A DNA stretch of 64,000 nucleotides. Source: Melampsora larici-populina 98AG31 (lineage: Eukaryota > Basidiomycota > Pucciniomycetes > Pucciniales > Melampsoraceae). The stretch covers positions 1,087,192-1,151,191 of the forward strand of contig NW_006768788.1 in the NCBI RefSeq assembly GCF_000204055.1, given 5' to 3'. A program made the translations under genes and the position numbers. The notes beneath the pieces were generated by a model, which was given only the letters and a program-made list of their open reading frames with translations, ran no database searches and was not told where the DNA came from. Below are positions 22,665-34,968 of the stretch, piece by piece (positions within the stretch are counted from its first letter, which is position 1; each line of letters begins with the position of its first letter).

Positions 22665-23803
22665 AAGAGTTACAAGGAATGAAGACGGCGAAGGTGAAGA
22701 GAGTTGGAGAAAGCCGGTGTCGGAGCACCTGGTGAAAGGCGCGTGGACAGACAACACAATGAAAAGCTATGGAAGTGCAGTACAAAAATTCAAAGCCTAT
22801 GTAGAAAGCACAGGACAGGTATTCAACGCGGAAGAACCAATAGAGGGAAAGGATGTGTACGGATTAGTGGTTTGGGCAGGACCGTCTGAAGTAGAGAAGT
22901 TGTCATGCCCGAATAGGGAGATCAAGGCGAAAACGGTGGAGAAGTATCTGGCGGGTTTGAAAGCATGGCAAGTAGCAAAACATTTGAAACAACTGGAGCT
23001 GGATAAACAAACAGTAGATTGGCTACTGAAGTCGACAGCAAGAAGCGAGGAAAAAAGAAAGCTGTTGGGAGAGAAGAGAGAACAAAAAGAGAAGAAGCCG
23101 ATTCGAGTCCAGAAATTATTCGAAATGATAGCGGAGCTGAATAACAAATCTAAGGCACACGACCTCGCGATAACGATAGCCCTCTGCGCCTTTTGGGGAA
23201 TGGCACGACTCGGCGAGCTGGTAAGAGAAACGACTCTAGAAGGCGCTATCAGACTAGAAGACCTGTCCTTCAAAGAGACGAAAAAGGGCGGCATCGCTAT
23301 CCTAAGGGTATGGAAGGCCAAGACAGCGAAGCCAGGCAAACCACAATTCATAAGGTACGCAAAAGAACAAATTGTGAAACGATTGTAGGACCCATGCTAA
23401 CTGGAAGTCGGAGAAAAGAATGACTTAACAGAACTCGGTACTGGACCCAGTGGGGGCACTGAGGAGATGGGTGAACAAAGAACACAAGGAAAACGATGGG
23501 AAAGCCCTGCTTTTCTCATACAACGTAGAAGGCGAACGGCAGACGATATCGAGAATGAAGTTCACCAAAATGATGGAAAACGTGTGGGGTAAACACAGCG
23601 TACAAACGGGAGAGTGGTCGGGTCACTCTTTCCGAGTGGGTGGAGCATCTCTGAGGTTCAACCTAGGATGGGAAAAAGAGAAAATCATGGAAGTTGGTAG
23701 GTGGAAATCAAAAGCAGTGGATGTCTACCTTAAAAGCTTTGGGGAAAAAGAAAAGGAAGATACAAAAGATTTCCTATGGCTCATCGACCGGAGGAACAGA
23801 TAA
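22612..23803 (+). pseudogene. tyrosine recombinase of Ngaro copy 1, frameshifted
   Basis: The frame overlaps the RNase H end by about 50 bases in a different phase. It shows FWGMARLGELV (catalytic Arg) near 23200, a stop at 23386-23388 and a junk stretch to about 23430. It then continues with LDPVGALRRWVNK, GHSFRVGGASL (H-x2-R) near 23625 and VDVYLKSF (catalytic Tyr) near 23730. The enzyme would integrate circular cDNA by site-specific recombination. About 50 bases between 23380 and 23430 do not align with copy 2 and break the frame. Confidence 0.85.
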
Positions 23804-24220
23804 GAGTACAGCCGAGATATACAGAATCCCGTATTAATTCCAGAGAGTTAAAATGGTGTACACCCAAAGTTTTGAACCAATAAAGTGAAATACAGAGCTA
23901 ACCCTCCAAAAATGAGCACAAACAAGTCAGACTCGCATAGAGTTTGACGGGACGCTCAACGAGTTGAGACTTGACGCGAGCCTCACTGTATGGGGTGTTG
24001 ATTGCCTGAGCCACCAAACTCTAATTGCCACGCCCGCATAAATTGGCGAGCCACAAACGGGGCCCGCTCAGTCGTCCGGTAAGGTTTAACCGTGATGAAA
24101 CAGAGCGCGCACCCGGGACCGGGCTCCCCCAAACATCTCCTCCCTCAGCCTACGAATACATAGGCCTAGGAAGGAGAATATCACGTGAGGTATATAAACT
24201 AGAAAAAATCTCACATCTAA
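23804..24220. other. 3' flank of Ngaro copy 1
   Basis: It should contain the downstream split repeats if the element were whole, but I see no convincing direct or inverted match to sequence near 18200-18420. No gene. Confidence 0.4.
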
Positions 24221-24560
24221 CGAGATTTGTAGAATGGATATTTCTGGTCAAGATGCAAATTGGCATCAGCGACTCAAGTGCACCATTGGACATGAAAGAT
24301 ATTCTAATGGTACTTGGTCAGTGCAATATGTGATCTGTTCCCTGCTAATGTGTGATCGGCTTGATGATTTCAGATTCGAGTGATTTCAATCACCTGCTGA
24401 GCTTTTTCAGTTTGTGATAAAAGTTTGTGTTTGCAAAGACTACCAAAATGGTTCGGCCGTGGCAAGATATGACAGAGTCCCGTGACAACGCCGAAGACAA
24501 AGCTCAGCAAAACTCCCATCAGGGACTTTCGCTCAGAGTCATCATGCACTCCTTCACGCG
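24221..24560. repeat. diverged direct repeat, copy A
   Basis: It aligns with 24761-25100 at a fixed offset of 540 bases at its start (tttctggtcaagatg against tttccggtcaagatg), through gactcaagtgca, gatgatttcagatt and ctttttcagttcgtgat-like stretches to the gccgtggcaa/gccgcggcaa segment. Divergence is clear, with several small indels, so the duplication is old. Confidence 0.8.
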
Positions 24561-24760
24561 GGCCGAAGCAATTGAAAGCTTGAAGCGCTCGTCAGCCTGT
24601 GCTTTGTCTAATTTGTCAGCACCAGCCACACGAACGAATCGGGGGTTTGGTACAGGAACATCATGTACGTGGTGATTTTGACTCGAATAACGGTTGCATT
24701 CGATATCAATCTGTGATGATTTGAAGGTCAACTTGTTGCTGGAGACGCGTAAAAGTCACG

Positions 24761-25100
24761 AGCCGAAATTGTGGACGTTATTTCCGGTCAAGATGGAAAT
24801 TTTCATCAGTGACTCAAGTGCACTGGTGGATGTGAAAGAAATCCAAGGCTCACTTGATCAGTGTGATACGTGATCTTTTGTGAAACACTGTTGATGTGAT
24901 TGCTTGGATGATTTCAGATTCAAGTGATTTCAGTCGAATTGCGAACTTTTTCAGTTCGTGATGATATTTTGTGATTGAAGAGATCACCAAAATTGCTCGG
25001 CCGCGGCAAACATGGACAAAGTCCCGTGCCGACAACGGCACTTCCATCAGGAACGTGCTTGCTTCTGTGCCTTGAGGCATTCTTTCAGCAGACCGGGACA
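24761..25100. repeat. diverged direct repeat, copy B
   Basis: Partner of 24221-24560. It ends just ahead of the TATA box of the downstream three-repeat protein gene, so the duplicated unit looks like an upstream regulatory region or the remains of a duplicated gene front. Confidence 0.8.
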
Positions 25101-25121
25101 CAATCTCAAGCAGAAGACAGG

Positions 25122-25129
25122 TATAAATA
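25122..25129 (+). promoter_or_regulatory. TATA box for the gene at 25383
   Basis: TATAAATA, about 260 bases before the start codon, followed by a long CT-rich leader (tctccttctcctcatcctc), as is common for strongly transcribed fungal genes. Confidence 0.5.
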
Positions 25130-25382
25130 TCTGTCGTTCTCTCCGAGTTCTCCTTCTCCTCATCCTCTATCATTCACATCTTTTGATAACATTTCCCAAC
25201 CACTTCTCACTCCGCACTTTGCATCCCCATCATCTGAATCTTTTTAAACCTTCCACAACTGCATCATCACATCACTCTATCTTCTACCATCCAATCCAAT
25301 CTCAGAAATCTTGATCTTTCTCGATCTTCATCCTTCAATCTCTTCAATCCATCTCATAATTACTCACCTTCCTATAATCAAC

Positions 25383-27148
25383 ATGTCTTACCTTTTGCTC
25401 GGCCTTAACTTGCCTGCACGATTTGGACTTGATCCTTGGTTTGTCATGAAGAGAGCTGTAGCACTTCACAACGCCACAGTCGCATGTGCATCATCGGACA
25501 ATTCACAGCAGGTAAGCTTTTCTTTTGCTTCTTCATCTGATCAATGACCAGTCAGCTAATTTTCTTCATTGTTTCTCATAACAGAATGCCTATGAATTGC
25601 TCCTCATCAGTCTTTGTAAAAGTCCAAAACTGATCGCATGGAATTCGACTTCAACCCATCAGGTTTGTCGACTTTCATATTTCGTGGTTTTCCACTTGTT
25701 GCTTTCTTGCTGACATTTTTGGTATTTAATAGTCTGAAGTCTCAGAAGAAAAGTCAATCAAATCTTCCCCTTGTGTTGCGCTACCTTCCCAAAGAAAGCG
25801 TCCTGTTCGTCGACAAAGACTTGCAAAAATCTTGATCTCGGATGAAGATTGCACTTCGGATTTGGCTTTTGTCACCAAAGTTGATCCTACTTCGACTTCA
25901 CTCAACCGAACAACTTCTTTCATCCCGCTCACTGAGGAGCAATCTGAAAACTTTCACATTTTCAATGAGTTACTCGCCGAACACAGTGTTTCAACAACCT
26001 CAGCCCCTACACTTCCTACCTCCAAGTCTCCCTCACTCGTTCCAAACTCATCCCAAGGAACAAAAAGATCACATTCAAAATCACAACTTTTTGCCACTCC
26101 TGAACCAGTCTCAAAGAAATCAAAACCAACACTTCATTGGACTGAGATCTTAGATGATCTAATGACGGCGTCTGATTGGGAAGAAGCAGAAGAAGAGCTA
26201 AAGAAAGAAATCAAACCATTAATTAATACAACTTTATTTGATCAAACCCTTTCTTTCATCCCGCTCACTGAAGACGAATCTGAATTTTTTTTTATCTACA
26301 ATGAGTTACTTGCTGAACATCAAGTATCTACAATCTCGACCCCTTCAATTTCGACTTCCGAACTTGCCTCAATCACTCATAACTCACCAGTTTTCACCCC
26401 TCGGTCATTGATTTCAAGGAAACCGAACCCAACACTCCACTGGACTGAAATCTTAGACAATTTAATGACCGCTTCTGATTGGGAGGAAGCGGAGGAAGAG
26501 TTACGGCAAGAAACTGATAAAATGGCATCAATAGAGTTCATGCCTCTTACTTTAGTAGAATCTTCCAACTTTGATATCTTCAACGAGTTGGTTCTCGAAC
26601 ATCAAATTTTAGAGACTTTGAAATCTTCTACTTCTAGTACACTGGCTACTACCTCATCCTCTTCATCTTTCAACACGACAACTTCTTCGAATTCGAAACC
26701 TTCAAAATCTAGCTCAAAGAATCTCAAAGATACTGAAGGACAACTTCATTGGTCTGAAATCTTGGATAATTTGATGACAGATGAAGATCGACAAGAAGCC
26801 GATGAATCTTTCACCATCACTCTTCCTTTCTCTCAAGAAAGACGTTTAGAGTCTTTTACAATTGATGAGACTTATTCTCTCCCATCTACACCCTCTTCGA
26901 ATATCCATTCATCTTATTCGAGCGCTCAGAATACTCATTCTCTACCAACACCTGTAGAAGAACTCAAAGATCCGTTCAGTTTAATTAATAACAATCATCA
27001 AAACTCTTTCTATCATTCAGATATCAGTTTTGAGATTGTGAAATCTTGTTTAGAAGAAAATGATGATTTTACAACCGATCTTACTAGTTTGAATCTCGAA
27101 AAATCTATTTTAAATCTTGATTTCGATTTTGAAAATTCTTTCTGTTGA
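25383..27148 (+). CDS. protein with three internal two-part repeats, function unknown
   Basis: Model: join(25383-25511, 25585-25662, 25733-27148), 540 residues; both introns are in phase 0. Exon 3 carries three copies of a two-part unit. Part A is FIPLTEEQSENFHIFNELL (about 25916, 26251, 26534). Part B is LHWTEILDDLMTASDWEEA (about 26129, 26430, 26741). Between the parts are Ser/Thr-rich linkers of unequal length. The third copy is the most divergent (MTDEDRQEADE). The C-terminus is Ser/Asn-rich and acidic. No signal peptide, membrane span or known domain is seen. Repeats with conserved short acidic/hydrophobic motifs in disordered linkers suggest a scaffold or a multivalent binding partner, but this is inference. 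A Pucciniales-restricted family is possible. Confidence 0.8.
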
Positions 27149-29841
27149 TGACTCAACAGAAGAATTGAGTATGTACCTAATAGAAATCTTTTTTGAAAAG
27201 TTTAAAATACAAAATGCTTCATATAATTTCCTACTATGTATCTGGCCTGATTTGTCTTATTTTTCCTTATTTTCCTCGTTTGTGTTTTTCTCTATTCGGT
27301 TTCTTTCTGATTTGTAATTTTCTTTTGGATCGTAATGAAGCAATTTGACATCATTCATATAACTGAGCCTGAAGAAGGATTGAGAGAAAGTGAGAGGGAC
27401 CTGTCTTGTAAGGTGATAAAGTGTGACCTAGCCTAGAGCCTTTACATAGTCTTCGTACTTGATTCCAAGAAATCAGATCCATGACTTGTTTTGCCTTTCT
27501 CGTGTTCAATGATCCCTTACATGATATTTACATCCTCTAGGACTCGCCATCCATGATCGCCAACTGATTTTGCAAAGTTGTGCACCCAAATCACGATGGG
27601 GTTCGATGCCTTGCATATGGACCGATATGTTGCGTTACGGTGTCGCAACCTTCAAAACCGTCAATTCGATCACCAAATCAAGTTTCATGAACACGGACTA
27701 TATACCCATAACCTTGAAGAAGATTCAACTTCAAAGGTAATGTACCACTAAAACCCCCCAAAACATCCACTCTTGGCTGTGTTTAGATCCCATTAACAAC
27801 TGAACTTTGAACTTCTTCATTTTCTTTTCTCAATGTCCAACATATAAAAAGAGTTGTACCTATAACCAATGAATCTGATTTCCTCAACTCTATCTTTCCA
27901 AACCACCTATACATTAAAAATTAAAAAATAAAAGAACTGATCCAATACAACCCACATCCCTTCTCAAAGAAAAAACCCTAAATCCTCTACACCATCTATC
28001 ACAAAAACCCCACCCCACCCTCCAAAAAAACTACATCTTTGATCAACTTAAATTAGTTTTTTGCCAATATATTGTACCACCAGAAAAATCTGAATGATAT
28101 CAAGACCTCTAGGAGTAACACCGGTTGATACATTTTGGATATTGGACTGACCAAAGAACATTGGTGTTTAAAACATGATTTCAGCAAAAAGATAAAGCCT
28201 ACCACAATCTGAACTCTTGTCATACTGAAAAAAAGTCAAGGTTAGGGACTGATCAAGCTTTTACTGATGACTACATGATAAGATGGAAGAGTTGACACAT
28301 GGCACATATCCGAAAATAATTAATGTGGACCACACCACACTTTTGTGCTTGGTTTTCATGCACAGATAGCTATACTTATAATAGGAGTAGATATGACTGG
28401 ATGGAGAGCTTCAATTAAATGCTATTTTCACCAAGAACAACACCTCTGATTCACAATCCATACTTATTTGATCTAAAGTGCTACTTGAATGAGTTAAGAA
28501 TTTGGAAAAAATCTTACTTTGAGTTGTAACAAAGATGAACAAGTTCCAGTATGTGTTAACTGTAGGTTGATTCAAGTCAAGAAATGCAAGCAGCATGACA
28601 CAGAGTCACAACAGGTTTTTCAGGGTTGCTTGCTCCTGAAATCTTTTGATCACACAGTCACAAACACTCCAAAATCAAGTTTCAGGGCCTTGTAAAAAAC
28701 AGGGCCACTGTTTCCCAACACTCATGTTTCTTTTTTTCAGCGCCCAACAGTTCTCTTTTGGTTGTCTGCCCTTTTTTACTTGCCTTGGAGAAGTTAAATG
28801 CCTTGTTTCAGTGTTTTATTATGTAGTTTTTGGCAACTTAATTCATACCTGATGAGAACAAACTTTCACATCCAGCTGCACCACAAAAAGCAAAAAATGC
28901 AAGGTAAACTTTTTTTCATCATTTGGACCTCACAGTCATAAGAACTGTAAGGCTAACTGAGTGATTGCAAAACTGTGAACCACCTCTCGAGGTGGTTTGC
29001 AAACTTATAATTATACTTATAATCTCAAGTACTCAAAGAACAATGGATGTGAAAGCACTTCTTGAACTGCCCTAGTAAGTCTCTCAAGAGAATGGTTATT
29101 GGCATCAAATTGACTGCTTGATGGTTTCATATTATTACATCTAAAATCTTGACCAGAGTTTTTGATGAATTAAATTGTGTTGATCCATTGATACTCAATT
29201 GTGAAGAAAGTTCAAAGGCTCCTCCAGCAAAATCTTCAAAGATTGCATCCTGCTCAAAAACTCCAATCAGACACACAAAGCCTCCAATTTCGAGTAATAA
29301 AAATCAGGTAAATCTAGTTCTTCTGACCTGAAATTGATGTGTGCATAGAATTCAGTCAGCACCCACCACATGTTCCTGAGCATATGTTTGCAAAGCTCTT
29401 GTACATCATCAGGCACCCTTCAAATCAAAGCCACTCCTTCATCATGATCCTCTTAATGTTTCCTTATGTCTCCTTGCATCACCTGAAAAAGAACTCTGAA
29501 CCCCATTCATAACCAAATTTATCCATGCTGTATTCCTTAAACAATTTATTAGGACAATCTAGATCATCAACTTTGTGTAGTATATTGGTCATCTTAACTT
29601 GAATGATGGATGGAGATCTGTAGATTAAATTGGTTTGAATACCTTGTCCTATTGTGTCAATATCACAATGGTTCAGATTGGTTTAAAAAATCTGAATGGA
29701 TTGGGTTTGGTTGATCTCTCTTGGTTACATCACAATCTATTGCTAATAAAATGGTGAATATTGTGACTTATTCACATAATATCTCATATTTGTGTAGGAT
29801 TCAAGGTCTTTTGTGGAGGTCCTCACAATCCAGTCGGATGG

Positions 29842-30063
29842 TGTCTTGGTCTTGTCCTTTGGCATGATTGGAGGTGTTGGGGTGTAAGAACAGACCAATA
29901 AAGTCCAAGCACAGAGGAAAAAGCTAAAAGCTGGTGCTGGGGTGCACCCACCATATGTTTCAACTTTATGTGTGTGCCTAAAAGGGACATTTTTTGTGCC
30001 ACACCCACCACTTGAAATTGAATACTGATCAGTGATAGATGCCTTGCCAAGCCATAATTTTGG
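29842..30063. repeat. dispersed repeat, copy 1
   Basis: It matches 32712-32970 in the same orientation: gattggag...gggtgtaagaacag, gaaaaagct, ctggggtgcacccacc against ctggggtgcgcccacc, and tgcctaaaagggac against tgcccaaaaggga. Many substitutions; family unknown. Confidence 0.7.
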
Positions 30064-31470
30064 TTTCCACTCTTTTGAGGGGGCTTTAGTCTGGGCTTAT
30101 CTTAGCTGATCTATGTCTCAAACAAAAACCCCGTCCAAAAAAAGAATTTTGATTTAAAATTGAAACCTTCAAGTTCTTATATATATATCATTACAATCAA
30201 ATTACATATCATCAAGTTTTCAAAAAAATCAAATTATTAAAAATGCTAAACAGATTTTTTTATTATCTCATCACAAAAAACCTTTAATAAAAGAACTATG
30301 AGTGATGTATCAAGGGATACCTCTATTCCCAAGCTTTATCAAACGTGTGGATACCAAAGATGGAGTGATTGGCTTCCATAAGATTATTTGTAAATTATCG
30401 GATTGTCAAGTGTTTCCTGATCATCAAGAATATCATTGTAAATAAATCAAAGGTCCTTGGACCAAGTTTCACTGTTATCAACTAAAAAAAAAACAGGAGA
30501 TCAAAAAGAGACTATCATCCATGCGCTTTTCTCTCCAAGCTTGGAGGGATGGTTTTTTCTTACACAGGATCTAACTATCCTGAGCAGAGGTTCTAGGTTT
30601 ATGAGGGTGCAATTGTCTACCTTGCCCTAGAAGGAGTCCAGGGAGAGGAAGACGTGCTACGGGAGGAACCTAGAGTTCGTGAGCCTGAGGAAGCTTCTAC
30701 GAGCTTCCTTCTTGCAAGGCTCTACACAAACTAGTCTCTCAAGAGACGGGCAAGAAACCCTTCCAACCACCGGGGGGGTGGGAGATGAAATCTAGCGGGT
30801 TCACAAGAGGTTCTTACCACAGAAAGAGAGCACCAACAAGGGAGAAAACTGTGAGGACAAGATTGGAGGATGAGACAACGAAACAGAAGACAGATACGAT
30901 TCCTCACATCACTTTGTGAAAGTTGTAGAAGGTCTTTCCTCCAACCGTGCCTGAGAGGATGACCTCATCCAGGGCATGTCTTGGGCAGGTGTAGGTCATG
31001 TAGTCTGTTCACTTCTCAGCTTTGAAGGTGTCCTGTAGCTTGTGCTTTTATGATATATTCGACAAATCTTTTTTGGGGCATTCATTGAGGTCTGGTGGCG
31101 CTACATCTATACATTCAAATTATTGGTTGTTGGTCTTCTGAAGCCTTCTGTATTTATATAAGAGGCCATGCTGCTTTAAGACTTCCAAAAAAATCATGTT
31201 ATTGGGAAATCAAGTCATGTAGGGGCTTTGGTTATTTTTCAGTAACAGTGAGTTTTCTCTAGTTTTTTTTTTTTTTAAAAATATATTCTGTGTGAAGATT
31301 GGTTGTTATATTCAAAGATGGACCCTTCTAGTATATATTCTTTGCTGCATATTTGGGATTACCTCACAAACTAACAACCTTATTGGTGCTGGTATTTTTG
31401 TGCTTTGAATTAACTTCTCCTCCCCTCTTCACCACTCTTAAAGCCTATGTTCTTTGCAGGCGGGTCGGAG

Positions 31471-31568
31471 AGGGTGTTGTGTGTATGATGTTAATTTCAA
31501 ACAAAAGTTTTAGCCCAGTCACACTCATGGTTATGTTTGTACTTCCGTAAGTACCAGGAGGATATTTC
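31471..31568. repeat. about 98-base direct repeat, copy 1
   Basis: It starts agggtgttgtgtgtatgatg, passes cccagtcacactcatggtta and ends taccaggaggatatttc. The partner at 32156-32251 lies 685 bases away. The pair could be short terminal repeats of a small LTR-type element, but no primer binding site or polypurine tract was recognised. Confidence 0.7.
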
Positions 31569-32155
31569 TAGTTGTAGGTAACTAGTTACTTACTGATTGG
31601 AATATTTGGGGAATGAATAGGTTTTCGGGAAAGTCTGATGTAATTGACGGGTTGGTTTTTTATTTAGAATCAAAAAAATTGGTGGTGAAATGACATCACT
31701 TGTTTACCACTCCAATCATCATCATATCTTTTCCTTTTACCTATTTCACTTTCCTCCAATATTCTCAACCTAGTATCTCCTAAAAGATATCTTAAAGTTC
31801 TAGTTCCTTTTTTTTCTGAAGCCCTCCCTCTCCACCCTATTGTGTTCTGTTAGAAATCCTGGTGGTGTAGAAGTTATTTCGAGATGATATTATACTTACC
31901 TGGCTTGTTATTTTTATGTTTTTGCAGTTATGTTGTTTTCTTATGTTTTTTCTCTCCTGTGTGATGAGTTGTTTGGTTATAAGTTCAGATAGCAAAGAAT
32001 TTTTATTCTTTATTTTTATTTGTATTTTTTTTATCTATACATGTTTAGTGGTTTGTCACTTATACTATTATATCCTTTAGTATCTTTATTGTTACATTAT
32101 TAGTGTCTTATTCTACATTGTCTTTAACTTGTATTTTACGCCAAAGCAACCCCGT

Positions 32156-32251
32156 AGGGTGTTGTGTGTGATGTTGATTTCAAAAAAAAGTGTTGGCCCA
32201 GTCACTCTCATGGTTATGTTTGTAATTCTGTAAGTACCAGGAGGATATTTC
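32156..32251. repeat. about 98-base direct repeat, copy 2
   Basis: Partner of 31471-31568, about 90 percent alike by eye, in the same orientation. Confidence 0.7.
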
Positions 32252-32711
32252 CTCTCTTATCTCAGGGGTGTTGTACATTTGCTGTAATTCTATCAATTGG
32301 TCTAACTCTGTTCTTGCACTGCCAACATATTTACCTGGGATTGAAACATCTGAGGTATCCTTGGATTCCAACCCTTGGAGAGAATCTTTTCGAGATTTTG
32401 ATCTGACAGTATCCACTACCACAATATCTGTAAATACTTTATCAGAATTGGAATTGTTGGACAAAGCAATGTCAGTCACAATTTTATATAACTTTGTTCC
32501 TTGACTGCAATATTGTTGAGCTCTGCTGAATCATCATAAAAAACTTTTTCTTGAGATTCTTGGAGTTGTTCAAGGAATTTGAATTTGAAATCTGTTGGTT
32601 TTTTGTTTTTGGAGCTTAATCTTTTGGGATTTTGACTGTAGATAGGCCACTTGGGTTTTTGGCTTGAAAATCCATCTCAATCTGACGCATCATCTTCAAT
32701 GTATCAACTTA

Positions 32712-32970
32712 CATTCTTGGTCTTTTCCTTTGGCCTGATTGGAGTTTGCAGGGTGTAAGGACAGCAGGATAAATTCCAAGAATGGAAGAAAAAGCTTGAA
32801 ACAGGTTCTAAGGTGTGGTTCTGGGGTGCGCCCACCCCATATTTTGAGTTTTTTGGGTGCCCAAAAGGGATGATTTCTTTTCCGCACCCACCACAGGAAC
32901 ATTAAGTAGAGCTTGGATGCCCCTCATAGAAAAGGGCAATCAAGAGATACTATTACTCCTCAGCCAAATT
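32712..32970. repeat. dispersed repeat, copy 2
   Basis: Partner of 29842-30063, slightly longer, with the same order of short conserved blocks. Confidence 0.7.
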
Positions 32971-33869
32971 TTGGCTCTTGGCATTTCCTTTGATTGGCTG
33001 CTTAAATGAAGCTTTGATTGGAGCCAAAACCCAAGAATTCTCAAATTTTAATCTTTTAGATATTTATATCTGCTGGTTGTGCTTGAGACAGATGTGTAAA
33101 TGACTTAGAAGACTCTAGTACCTATAAATATAGTGTGTGTTATTAGCACTCTTCTCCAACAGCTCAGGTATGCAGACTTTGCAAACCTCAAACCAATAAG
33201 CAGAAATGATCAAAATGAAAAAAATTCAGACTGGTGGAAGGTGGTGAGAGAATTATTGTAGTTATACGCAAAGGTTTGTGGGGTAAAATTTGATGTGAGA
33301 AAACAATAGGTAAGCTCAAAGGCTCTAATGATTGATCTAATGGAATTTCTAATATGTTTGTTGAGTGATACCAGTAAGATGGTCAAAATGGTGATTCTAA
33401 GAAAGGTCACTTACTCTCTTTCCAATATGTAAGGAAAGAGATTCATTTTCCATAGACACAATCAGATACATATAAGGGACAATAATTTGAGCAAACATAT
33501 TGGGATTGATGTGCAATAATGTTAATGGGAGTTCTAAGCTACTCTAAGGACAACCAAGAAATATAGCACACTACTACACTGAAAACAACTTATCAGTACT
33601 CAAGTCTTGATTGTCTTTGAACAAAATGGCCAAGGGCCTTGCAACATATCAACTTGTGTGTATGTCATGATAACCTTTGTGACTAGTACCCAAGGATTGG
33701 AAGGAAACCTCAACATCAAGGAATGCAAGGAAGCTATGTTTTGGTCAGAATTTTTCATTATGGTGGGTGACAGCCAGAAGCACAAAACCAAAGACCGGGT
33801 ATGTAATTACAACAACAAAAAACTCAAATTCATCAGTCTTATAAAACTTGAAAAAACAAGAGCTTTGTA

Positions 33870-34047
33870 CAGTCAACTCCCTTTAATTACATACAGTTTG
33901 GCGGGTGGTTTTTGCATGCAATTAAAGGAATATGCACTTATATGTAGACCTCATTTTGGCTGGAAAACCCCCTTTTGGTGGCAAAAAATCCTATGCACAT
34001 GGAGAATTATGCACTTACAGGGATATCAACTTAGAGGGAGTTGACTG
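33870..34047. mobile_element. 178-base Tc1/mariner (pogo-like) MITE
   Basis: Terminal inverted repeats are CAGTCAACTCCCTTTAA at the left and, read inward from the right, CAGTCAACTCCCTCTAA. Both ends are flanked by TA (33868-33869 and 34048-34049). TA duplications with CAGT-type ends are usual for pogo/Fot1-type Tc1/mariner elements. There is no coding capacity. It lies about 180 bases upstream of the S12 start codon, so it may affect that promoter. Confidence 0.85.
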
Positions 34048-34227
34048 TAATGTGGTCCGCTGAGGATAATTTTGAAAGCGCCGGGTGCATAAACTGTAGT
34101 TTACAAAACACTGTTTCGCGGTTAGGTTTGAACTCTGAACCAATTTATGTATTGTAACCGGATCGAAACTTGAAAGTAGAAGGACTCATCTCACAACTTA
34201 TCTCATTCACGATCTCTCAAAAACTCA

Positions 34228-34968
34228 ATGGCAAACCAGCTCAAACGATTGGTTTCACTTACTCCTTCGTCTTTCTCTCTTCGACCTTCTCTGGAACAAA
34301 TTCTACCTCGTTCTTTGATCGGCTCATCTACACCAACATGGATTAGAATCCTATCATGCCAATCTCAAGTCAACCAACTCCGATCATTTTCTAACACTCA
34401 AATAAACTCATCAACAATAAATCAAACAATAAGAGGATGTAGAAAATCACCAATCAAAGAAGTCAAAACACCTGCATTAGAAGGTTGTCCACAAAGAAAA
34501 GGAGTTTGTTCTAAGATTTATACAATGAAACCTAGAAAACCAAATTCGGCTGTTAGAAAGGTGGCTAAAGTTAAATTAGCCAATGGCAAGACTATTGCTG
34601 CTTATATTCAAGGAGAAGGTCACAATTTACAAGAACATTCAGTCGTTTTGGTACGTGGTGGACGAACGCAAGATTTGATTGGGTTGAGGTAAGTCGATAA
34701 ATATACTACGGAGATGTTCGGGCCCTGGGTATAAAAACTTCAAGTCTTGATCCTAATTCAATTCTCACGTAGGTATAAGATCATTCGTGGGGCTTTGGAC
34801 TTTGCAGGTGTAGTAGGAAGAAGGACCTCACGGTCTAAATACGGAGGTCAGTTTCAGATCCTCTTGCGATGTGATATCACTGGTCTCAATAACGGGATGG
34901 ATGTTTTTTACTGATGTGGTCCTCCCATTGAAATCTTAACAGTCAAAAAACCGAAGGACCAACCATAG
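34228..34968 (+). CDS. MRPS12: mitochondrial small-subunit ribosomal protein uS12m
   Basis: Model: join(34228-34688, 34773-34846, 34943-34968), 186 residues. The first 75 or so residues form a Ser/Arg/Leu-rich mitochondrial targeting extension. The body holds the S12 signature: [64 protein letters not shown] and the C-terminus SRSKYGVKKPK. uS12 sits at the decoding centre. The loop that is usually DLPG is DLIG here. Both introns are GT-AG with fitting phase, and the last exon codes only eight residues. A CCAAT-like box lies at about 34139. Confidence 0.96.

Larger units (their letters stand above)
18423..23803 (+). mobile_element. decayed Ngaro/DIRS-like tyrosine-recombinase retrotransposon (copy 1)
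   Basis: The order gag - reverse transcriptase - RNase H - tyrosine recombinase, with no DDE integrase, marks a YR retroelement. The recombinase placed after RNase H is as in Ngaro. All parts are broken by stops and shifts. I found no clear terminal repeats at either side, so the true ends are unknown and the coordinates cover only the coding part. Confidence 0.85.
27149..33867. other. 6.7-kb gene-poor AT-rich stretch
   Basis: No frame has support from motifs or splicing. A 60-codon frame at 29149-29331 ends at a good donor (caggtaaat) and may be an isolated exon of a dead element. The stretch holds two pairs of diverged repeats listed separately. It may be old, heavily decayed transposon DNA. 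Confidence 0.5.

Noticed and set aside
28980..29003. Hairpin aaccacct-ctcg-aggtggtt as a terminator or small RNA
   Set aside because: Eight-base stem alone in AT-rich DNA, no gene next to it; common by chance.
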